40,056 bases of DNA, from assembly GCA_913009655.1 (NCBI GenBank), contig CAJVWI010000019.1, positions 1 to 40,056 on the forward strand. Reading direction: 5' to 3'. Under the pieces are notes generated by a model. That model made no database searches, was not told the origin of the DNA, and was given only the letters and a program-made list of their open reading frames with translations. A program made the translations under genes and the position numbers. Positions 34,321 through 40,056 of this stretch are shown in pieces; the stretch's first letter is position 1, and each line of letters opens with the position of its first letter. This stretch comes from an uncultured Cryomorphaceae bacterium. Lineage in GTDB: Bacteria > Bacteroidota > Bacteroidia > Flavobacteriales > Schleiferiaceae.

Positions 34321-35253
34321 ATGGAACAACATGAATGTATCATCATTGGCTCAGGTCCTGCAGGATATACTGCGGCTATTTATGGAGCCAGAGCAGATCT
34401 TAAGCCGATTATGTATGTAGGCCTCCAACCTGGCGGACAACTCACAACAACAACTGAAGTAGATAACTTTCCAGGCTACCCCGATGGTGTCGATGGAAAT
34501 GCCATGATGGAAGATTTGAAAAAACAAGCGGAACGCTTTGGAACTGACGTAAGGTGGGGAATGGTAACCTCTGTTGATTTTTCGAAAGAAAAAGGAGGGT
34601 GGCATACACTAACAGTGGATGAAACCACTCAAATACAGGCGAAAACTATTATTATTTCAACTGGTGCATCTGCGCAATATCTAGGACTCCCATCTGAAGA
34701 GAAGTTTATGGGGTTTGGAGTAAGTGCATGTGCTGTTTGCGATGGCTTCTTTTATAAAGGACTCGACGTTGTAATAGTTGGTGGCGGAGATACTGCAGCG
34801 GAAGAAGCTACATATCTTGCCAAGCTATGTCCAAAAGTCACATTACTGGTGCGAAGAGGAGAAATGCGTGCATCAAAAGCAATGCAAAATAGAGTCCTTG
34901 AAACTCCAAATATTGAAATCAGATGGAATACCGATACCGTTGAGCTTTTGGGGGATAAATCTGTAGAGGCTGTAAAAGTTAAAAACAACCTAACCGGAAA
35001 AGAGGATACAATTTCCGCCAAAGGATTTTTTGTGGCGATTGGCCATAAACCAAATACCGATATTTTCAAAGGACAGTTATCAATGGATGAGACTGGATAT
35101 CTAAAGACCACTGCTGGAATAACCGCTACGGAAAGACCAGGTGTATTTGCCTCAGGAGATGTTCAAGATAAGGTTTACAGGCAAGCCGTTACAGCTGCTG
35201 GAACCGGATGTATGGCCGCACTTGAAGCTGAACGATACTTGAGCGCTCTATAG
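34321..35253 (+). CDS. trxB: Thioredoxin-disulfide reductase
   Basis: TrxB reduces thioredoxin with NADPH. The 310-residue flavoprotein has the FAD site IIIGSGPAGYTAAIYGARA (7-25), the redox pair CAVC (Cys137 and Cys140), the NADPH site VIVGGGDTAAEEA (about 151-163) and the C-terminal FAD block ASGDVQDKVYRQAVTAAGTG. All match the low-molecular-weight bacterial TrxB. The start is ATG 34321; a longer frame would use TTG 34312 inside the -7 element. It converges with deaD, and the two stops are only 3 nt apart. Confidence 0.97.
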   Translation: MEQHECIIIGSGPAGYTAAIYGARADLKPIMYVGLQPGGQLTTTTEVDNFPGYPDGVDGNAMMEDLKKQAERFGTDVRWGMVTSVDFSKEKGGWHTLTVDETTQIQAKTIIISTGASAQYLGLPSEEKFMGFGVSACAVCDGFFYKGLDVVIVGGGDTAAEEATYLAKLCPKVTLLVRRGEMRASKAMQNRVLETPNIEIRWNTDTVELLGDKSVEAVKVKNNLTGKEDTISAKGFFVAIGHKPNTDIFKGQLSMDETGYLKTTAGITATERPGVFASGDVQDKVYRQAVTAAGTGCMAALEAERYLSAL

Positions 35254-35256
35254 ATT

Positions 35257-37140
35257 CTAAAGCCTAGGGCGCCTAGGACCTCCAGATGGTCTAGAAGATT
35301 CTCGAGAATCACTGTTAAAGCGTCCTCCGCCGGAACGACTTCCACCTCCAGATCGACCTCCAGCAGGGCGTCCTCCGCCCCAACTTTGATTTCCTCCAGG
35401 GCGTCCGCCACGACCACGCATTCGGCTTCCACCTTCATCACGTTTTCGTTCTTCTCTTCCCACGTGGTGCTCCACTAAATCTAATTTGATTTTAGTTCCA
35501 TCCCATTCACCTCCTTCAATTAAACCTCTAACACTTTCAATTTTTGATGTAGGTACGGTAAAATATCCATGAGCAGGACCTACGTTAACACCTTGAACTT
35601 CAAAGTCACCAAGTTTAGCAGTTTCACGCACAAAGTCTTTCAACAAAGGCCATGTTAGGCCTTGCTTAGTTCCTAGGTTAATCCAAACTCGTTGTTCATC
35701 CTTTTTCTCTCGGAAACCTCTTCCACTATCCATAGAATCGCGATCTCTTCGGTTGTTAGATTCTCTTCTTTCACCACGATTTCCTCTTTCATTCTTATTT
35801 AGATCTAAATCTACATGCTCAGCATAATGACGAAAAAGAACATCAAATTCCGTGGCTAAAAACCGAGTCACAAGCTCACGTGTTTCCATTCCTTCAAACA
35901 TTGGTAACAATGCATCTACATTTTTTTCTACCAATTCTACTCCTTCAGATTGAGAAGAAACTTTTTCAGCAAAATGAAGGAGCTGCCCGATAACTACATC
36001 GTTTCTTGATGGGAACTTTTCTCTTGGAATATCTCTTTTTATTGCTTTTTCTAGCTGAGGAATTTTTCTAGCTTCAGCATTGGTTACTAATGCCCAACTT
36101 AGTCCTGTTTTACCTGCCCTGCCTGTTCTTCCTGATCGGTGGGTATAGCCCTCAAGATCATTTGGTAAGCGATGATGGATAACATGAGTTATATCTTTCA
36201 CATCAATTCCACGTGCCGCCACGTCAGTACAAACTAACATACGAACTTGTTTAGATCGAAAAGCATGCATCACTAGATCTCTTTGCTGCTGGGAAAGGTC
36301 TCCATGTATTGCCGCCGCAGTATATCCATCGCCGATTAAATTCTCAGCAACTTCTTGTGTCTCTCTTTTTGTCGTACAGAAAATCATAGCATACATTCCT
36401 GGGGAGCTATCTATCAGGCGACGTATTCCCTGGTATCGATTTTCACGAGTTGTTAAGAAAGCCTTATGCTCAACTTGAGATGACCCTTCATTTCGCGTTC
36501 CAATTTGAACACGAATAGACTCTTTCATGAAATCACGAGTGATTTTTTCGACTTGTTTAGGCATTGTAGCACTAAATAACCAAGTATTCATCGTATCTGG
36601 AGACTTCTCCAAAACTTCTCTTACGTCATCGAGGAAGCCCATGTTGAGCATCTCATCCGCTTCGTCTAAAACCAAAGTCTTTAATGAATCAAATTTCACA
36701 TCTCCCCTTCTCGCCAGATCCATCAGTCTTCCTGGAGTAGCTACCAAAACATCAACACCTCTTCGCATTGTTCTTTGTTGGTCTCTAACCGAAGAACCTC
36801 CATATACAGCAAGGAGTCTTAAATTTTTAGACCTTGCTCCATACTTTTCCATCTCACCAGTGATTTGCATGCACAATTCTCTAGTTGGAGAGAGAATTAA
36901 AGCTGTAGGACACTTGGGTTCTGCAGCAGGAAGATCGCTAAGAATATGCAAAAGAGGAAGTCCAAATGCTGCCGTTTTTCCCGTACCTGTCTGAGCTAGC
37001 GCAATTAAGTCGCGTTCACCATTTGCTTCAATTAACTGAGGAATTGTTTCAGATTGAATTGGTGTAGCTTCAGTGAAGCCGATGTCTTGAATAGCGTCAA
37101 GTAATTCTTGTTTGAGGCCTAGAGATGAAAAAAGTGTCAT
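35257..37140 (-). CDS. deaD: DEAD-box RNA helicase with DbpA-type RNA-binding domain
   Basis: The 627-residue ATP-dependent RNA helicase has the Q motif (GFTEATPIQ), motif I AQTGTGKT (49-56), Ia PTRELC, Ib TPGRLMD, II DEAD, III SAT, and in the second RecA domain CTDVAARGID and HRSGRTGRAGKTG (VI). A DbpA-type RNA-binding domain lies near 488-560 (VWINLGTKQGLTWPLLKDFV). The tail (about 565-627) is Arg-Gly-rich with GGRPAGGRSGGG units. CsdA/DeaD-type enzymes act in ribosome assembly and mRNA decay, often in the cold. The identity as DeaD rather than another DEAD paralogue rests on the RNA-binding domain and the length. Confidence 0.92.
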   Translation of the reverse strand: MTLFSSLGLKQELLDAIQDIGFTEATPIQSETIPQLIEANGERDLIALAQTGTGKTAAFGLPLLHILSDLPAAEPKCPTALILSPTRELCMQITGEMEKYGARSKNLRLLAVYGGSSVRDQQRTMRRGVDVLVATPGRLMDLARRGDVKFDSLKTLVLDEADEMLNMGFLDDVREVLEKSPDTMNTWLFSATMPKQVEKITRDFMKESIRVQIGTRNEGSSQVEHKAFLTTRENRYQGIRRLIDSSPGMYAMIFCTTKRETQEVAENLIGDGYTAAAIHGDLSQQQRDLVMHAFRSKQVRMLVCTDVAARGIDVKDITHVIHHRLPNDLEGYTHRSGRTGRAGKTGLSWALVTNAEARKIPQLEKAIKRDIPREKFPSRNDVVIGQLLHFAEKVSSQSEGVELVEKNVDALLPMFEGMETRELVTRFLATEFDVLFRHYAEHVDLDLNKNERGNRGERRESNNRRDRDSMDSGRGFREKKDEQRVWINLGTKQGLTWPLLKDFVRETAKLGDFEVQGVNVGPAHGYFTVPTSKIESVRGLIEGGEWDGTKIKLDLVEHHVGREERKRDEGGSRMRGRGGRPGGNQSWGGGRPAGGRSGGGSRSGGGRFNSDSRESSRPSGGPRRPRL

Positions 37141-37157
37141 ATAATTTTATAAGGGGG

Positions 37158-37165
37158 CAAAGGTA
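37158..37165 (-). promoter_or_regulatory. -7 element of the deaD promoter
   Basis: TACCTTTG on the minus strand is an exact match to TAnnTTTG, ending 17 nt before the deaD ATG. It lies directly after the T run of rnpB, so the two genes seem to be transcribed separately. The same octamer drives rnpB at 37553-37560. Confidence 0.5.
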
Positions 37166-37176
37166 GTTCTAAAAAA

Positions 37177-37547
37177 CGTACAGCCGTGTAAGCCGAATTC
37201 TGTACACACTAAAGTGCGTCCTTGTCATTGATCTAGGCCTATTGTCGCCAATAAACTCTATCTGCCTACCCTCCGACATTGAGCGAGCAGCTCTTAAAAA
37301 TCGGTATACATGGCATTTCAACCCGCGAGGTTTACCTAGCTGATTCAGTTTCCCAAATCACTGGTGGGCTCTTACCCCACCTTTTCACCCTTACCTCATT
37401 ACTCGATCGATGTAAAGTGGCGGTCTACCTCTCTGTGGCACTAGCTGTCAGGTGTTTAAAACTCCTGCCTTCCCGTTAGGAAGCGCGGTGCTCTTTGTTG
37501 TTCGGACTTTCCTCTTTAAAAAATAAAGCGACAAGGCCGGCTGTACG
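37177..37547 (-). ncRNA. rnpB: RNase P RNA (class A)
   Basis: This is the catalytic RNA that matures tRNA 5' ends. On the minus strand the ends CGTACAGCCG (37538-37547) and CGGCTGTACG (37177-37186) form a 10-bp P1 stem. The conserved GAGGAAAGTCCG of P4/CR-I is at 37503-37514, and the 3' conserved block ACAGAATTCGGCTTAC lies just before the final stem half. The length of about 371 nt is usual for Bacteroidota. A run of six T (37171-37176) follows the P1 stem and probably ends transcription. Confidence 0.95.
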
Positions 37548-37552
37548 AACAC

Positions 37553-37560
37553 CAAAGGTA
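37553..37560 (-). promoter_or_regulatory. -7 element of the rnpB promoter
   Basis: TACCTTTG on the minus strand ends 5 nt before the 5' end of the RNase P P1 stem, just where the -7 box of an RNA gene should be. It lies just past the stop of the Smr gene (37565). No clear TTG -33 box is found. Confidence 0.55.
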
Positions 37561-37564
37561 TTAC

Positions 37565-38080
37565 TTATTTTGAATTATAGATCCTTACCTCAATCGCTCC
37601 CTGACCATATAATCGATATGAAGCATCAGAATAACTTACATAATCCAGGGTATTTAGCCATTCTTCAAGATTCTGCTTTAAAATTCCTGAGCCGTTGCCG
37701 TGGATAAAAGTGATGCTAGACATTCTTTTTCTTCGTGCATTTTGCAATGCACTTTGTGCCGTCTCCAATTGATACAATAAAATACCATGACCCTTTAGTT
37801 CATTTTTTCGATTAGGTAAGGCGGAACTATGAAGGTCTATTACTTGATTTGAAGAATCGGGGGATTGTTTATGGGGCGGTATTTCCTTTTTATTATCTTT
37901 TGAAAAAACCTGGGAAGCATTAATTGCTTCTGCAAAACTATCCTGCCGGACAACAACCTCAGAAATACTATAGGTCTGAGCAAACTCCCCCACCAAAATT
38001 TGAAGAGAATCACCATCGATAGATATTATTTTCCCTTCTCCTTTTTCATCCAAGAAAGAAACCTTATCCCCAGTTTTCAT
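37565..38080 (-). CDS. Short Smr-domain protein (DUF2027/MutS2-like)
   Basis: The 171-residue protein starts with a small SH3-like domain (TGDKVSFLDEKGEGKIISID, 3-22) and, after a linker of about 50 residues, a C-terminal Smr domain with VIDLHSS (about 80-86) and ITFIHGNGSGILKQNLEEWL (about 123-142). Smr domains are nucleases or nucleic-acid-binding modules of MutS2. Bacteroidota DUF2027 proteins have the same two ends but are usually about twice as long; here the middle part is missing. It is transcribed towards rnpB. Confidence 0.88.
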   Translation of the reverse strand: MKTGDKVSFLDEKGEGKIISIDGDSLQILVGEFAQTYSISEVVVRQDSFAEAINASQVFSKDNKKEIPPHKQSPDSSNQVIDLHSSALPNRKNELKGHGILLYQLETAQSALQNARRKRMSSITFIHGNGSGILKQNLEEWLNTLDYVSYSDASYRLYGQGAIEVRIYNSK

Positions 38081-38092
38081 ATTGTTCTTTAT

Positions 38093-38126
38093 AAAAAAGG
38101 CCCTCAGATAAACTGAGGGCCTTTTT
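38093..38126 (-). terminator. Rho-independent terminator of the large T9SS gene
   Basis: GGCCCTCAG (38099-38107) pairs perfectly with CTGAGGGCC (38113-38121) around ATAAA, with AAAAAA before it and TTTTT after it. On the minus strand it follows the T9SS gene stop by about 20 nt. The symmetric tracts allow use in both directions. Confidence 0.85.
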
Positions 38127-38146
38127 AATTTAAAATTCTAATTAAC

Positions 38147-40056
38147 TTACTGCAGAACAATACGGAGATTGGTTTGCCCATTGTCTCCAGATAATCTCAG
38201 AGTGTAAACTCCTTTCGGTAAGTTGCGCAGATCAAGAGGAAGTTCAAATCGACCTTCCTGCTTAGATACCGATTCATTCACCAAGACTTTACCTACACCA
38301 TTGATGATCTCTAAAGATCCTTCAAAAGAAGTAGCCCCGTTGATTTGAATAGCTAACTGACCATTTGACGGATTCGGGAATGCTCGAACTGCTTGATCCA
38401 AGCCATTCTCATCCATGCTCACAGTACAAGTAACCTGGAAGCTAGTAGAGTCAGAAGTACCGCAAATAGTATCTAAGACAACCAAACCTACAGTGTAGAT
38501 ACCTGGAGCGCCATATACATGTTGAGTCATCATTCCACTACCCATCGTTCCAAGTGAATCACCGAAATACCAGGTGTAAGAATTACCGTAAGAACCAGTA
38601 GCATCAAAATCAAATGTTCCAGTCAATGGATCTGTTTCAACTCCTGTTCCTAAAGCAAGCGCGGTATCGGAGTTCACAGCAAATTCAACTTCAGCTCTAA
38701 GATTAGAACATCCAGCTGCGCCATAGTGAACTGTACCATTCCAGCAACGAGGGGAGAATGTTGGGCTAGGATAAGCTCCACCTAATCCTTCTGTCACTAT
38801 CATATCATTGTTGCTAAACCATGTAGAAACACCTGCCGTTCCAGTACCATTCGTGTACTGAACAGATCCAGTTCCTACATAGAATCCATAAGTAGATCCA
38901 GCAGGTATTGTGACAGCTACTGGGCAATAACCCGTAGCAGCACTAGCTGTAAGATTCGCAGTTGCAGTTCCAGCTTGAGTCCATGAAGCCGCTGACTGAG
39001 TGAGGTAATCTCCAGGAGTACTGTAAACCGTAACGGTAACATTCGATACAGAAGAATTACCACTACCAGGCCCCTGAGAGAATCCTGTGATACTAAGTGG
39101 TGCGCCAGAAGTGTTTATGATATTGAACATATTACCGGCTGAACCATTACCGCCAGGAAGAGGACCAGGCAAAGTATCTGCAGTATTCAAATAACCTACG
39201 AAGTAAGAAGATTGACCTGATGTCGAAACAGTAAGAGAATCTCCCATTGCAAGAACAGAGCTACTCGTATCAGAGGCGTACCAACCATATGTTGTTCCAG
39301 GAACATTCACGGCTGTCAAAATTATAGAATCTTGACTCGCACAAACTGTATCTACAAGACCAGTTACAACAGGCTCGTTTGGTAAGAAAGAACTTCCCAT
39401 CAACATTATTGTGTCGTTATTCGCACGTCCATCATTTGGAAGCTGAGTATATGACTTAAAGTCATAAGTTCCACCTGCATAGGTATTCAATGACCCCATT
39501 AGTAAGGTATCATATGCCATAGGCAATACAGATCCTGCATAGGTTGCACTTAAAGTAGTTACTGCACCAGAGGCATCAGTAATCAATAACTCAACAGGTA
39601 ATGATGTAATCGTATCCAGACCAAAGTTTTGGAATACTGTGTACAACATTGTAGTTGAATCACCACAACCACCAGAGCCTCCGATAAGCTTATCATTCAA
39701 TGCATCTGTTTGGATTGGAGTGTATTCATCCGCTCCGATATCCGGAGTAGTTAGTGAACGAGTATCCCCATCAATATCAACAGGAGCCCGATCAACATGA
39801 ATCGTACCATTCCAATTACGAGGTGAGAACGATGGTGAAGGATAAGGTCCACCTTTTCCTTCTGTAACAATCATATCATTGTTACTGAACCACGTCGAAA
39901 CACCAGGAGTACCAGTACCGTTAGTATACTGAACAGATCCCGTTGCAACACCTACATAGAAGCCATAAGTCGCTCCAGCAGGTATTGTGACAGCTACAGG
40001 ACAATAACCCGTAGCAGCACTAGCTGTAAGATTCGCAGTTGCAGTTCCAGCTTGAG
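38147..40056 (-). CDS. Large T9SS-secreted protein with PKD and repeat domains (5' part outside window)
   Basis: The frame is open to the window edge, so the N terminus is missing; the ATG at 39874 is an internal methionine and the residues before it continue the same domain. The visible 636 residues hold, in order, a repeated sugar-binding-like domain (AGTATANLTASAATGYCPVAV ... STWFSNND), DIGADEYTPIQ, a CARDB-like domain (MLYTVFQNFGLDTITSLPVEL), an Ig-like domain (VDTVCASQDSIILTA), a second copy of the first domain, a PKD domain (YTWYFGDSLGTMGSGMMTQHVY) and a type A sorting signal (AVRAFPNPSNGQLAIQINGA). It is a surface or secreted adhesin-like protein; the ligand is unknown. Confidence 0.9.
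   Translation of the reverse strand, partial: QAGTATANLTASAATGYCPVAVTIPAGATYGFYVGVATGSVQYTNGTGTPGVSTWFSNNDMIVTEGKGGPYPSPSFSPRNWNGTIHVDRAPVDIDGDTRSLTTPDIGADEYTPIQTDALNDKLIGGSGGCGDSTTMLYTVFQNFGLDTITSLPVELLITDASGAVTTLSATYAGSVLPMAYDTLLMGSLNTYAGGTYDFKSYTQLPNDGRANNDTIMLMGSSFLPNEPVVTGLVDTVCASQDSIILTAVNVPGTTYGWYASDTSSSVLAMGDSLTVSTSGQSSYFVGYLNTADTLPGPLPGGNGSAGNMFNIINTSGAPLSITGFSQGPGSGNSSVSNVTVTVYSTPGDYLTQSAASWTQAGTATANLTASAATGYCPVAVTIPAGSTYGFYVGTGSVQYTNGTGTAGVSTWFSNNDMIVTEGLGGAYPSPTFSPRCWNGTVHYGAAGCSNLRAEVEFAVNSDTALALGTGVETDPLTGTFDFDATGSYGNSYTWYFGDSLGTMGSGMMTQHVYGAPGIYTVGLVVLDTICGTSDSTSFQVTCTVSMDENGLDQAVRAFPNPSNGQLAIQINGATSFEGSLEIINGVGKVLVNESVSKQEGRFELPLDLRNLPKGVYTLRLSGDNGQTNLRIVLQ
38733..40056 (-). 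repeat. Spaced intragenic repeat in the large T9SS gene
   Basis: The segment 38733-38979 recurs at 39808-40056, offset by about 1077 bp. The last 55 bp are identical (38925-38979 and 40002-40056), and the rest is about 85 percent similar by eye. Identity could continue past the window edge. The two copies encode the same STWFSNND-type domain. Confidence 0.8.

Noticed and set aside
34752-35111. 119-codon open frame on the minus strand
   Set aside because: Antisense to the NADPH domain of trxB, Ser- and Ser/Leu-rich as expected for a shadow frame.
35284-35450. GC-rich repetitive stretch that could look like a repeat array
   Set aside because: It encodes the Arg-Gly-rich tail of the helicase; the repetition is low-complexity coding, not a CRISPR or other array.
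36527-36994. 155-codon open frame on the + strand
   Set aside because: Antisense to the conserved helicase domain of deaD; no recognisable protein, no start signal.
37279-37479. 66-codon open frame on the + strand
   Set aside because: Lies entirely within the RNase P RNA gene on the opposite strand; structured RNA explains the open frame.

Overview
The window reads as the chromosome of a marine-type Bacteroidota bacterium, most likely of the order Flavobacteriales. The visible reasons are two proteins with type IX secretion (T9SS) C-terminal sorting domains, Bacteroidota marker genes (a BT_3928-like DoxX protein, a DUF1599 protein, a short DUF2027/Smr-type protein), AT-rich DNA with almost no Shine-Dalgarno sequences, and several exact matches to the Bacteroidota -7 promoter element TAnnTTTG just upstream of tRNA-Arg, tRNA-Pro, rnpB, deaD, surE and trxB. 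No rRNA operon, CRISPR array, prophage or intact insertion sequence was seen.

Layout. 1-850: the end of an unidentified + strand gene, tRNA-Arg(ACG) with its terminator, and a small SnoaL-like lipoprotein. 958-9845 (all minus): DUF1599 protein, DoxX/BT_3928 protein, an orphan Dpp/Opp-type permease, tpiA, prmA and a 1488-residue exported protein of unknown function. 9862-10719: folP, divergent from the DUF1599 gene. 10751-14067 (minus): a cell-envelope operon surE, small membrane protein, lpxB, SpoIID-like protein, with overlapping ends. 14143-15449: YugP-type zinc peptidase and SOUL haem-binding protein. 15458-16858: a FAD-linked D-2-hydroxyacid dehydrogenase. 16894-20582: a DPP-IV-type dipeptidyl peptidase followed by a POT dipeptide transporter. 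20652-22692: a Nudix-fold regulator with a destroyed Nudix box, divergent from a DAO-family oxidoreductase. 22693-23631: a gene-poor stretch with a strong bidirectional terminator and an unassigned block of about 590 bp.

23632-33073 (minus) is the most interesting part: seven tightly packed co-directional genes encoding a T9SS-secreted lamin-tail-domain protein, a lamin-tail/Calx-beta lipoprotein, a DcuC-type carrier, an isoaspartyl dipeptidase (IadA), a porin, an M14 zinc carboxypeptidase and a second porin. Gaps are 22 nt or less and two junctions are ATGA overlaps. The set looks like a complete outside-to-inside route for capturing peptides and salvaging aspartyl or isoaspartyl residues. 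With the DPP-IV/POT pair it points to a life on proteinaceous matter.

33166-40056: an alpha/beta hydrolase lipoprotein, tRNA-Pro(GGG), trxB, a DEAD-box helicase with a DbpA-type RNA-binding domain, rnpB (RNase P RNA), a short Smr protein and the 3' part of a large T9SS-secreted repeat protein that runs off the window end.
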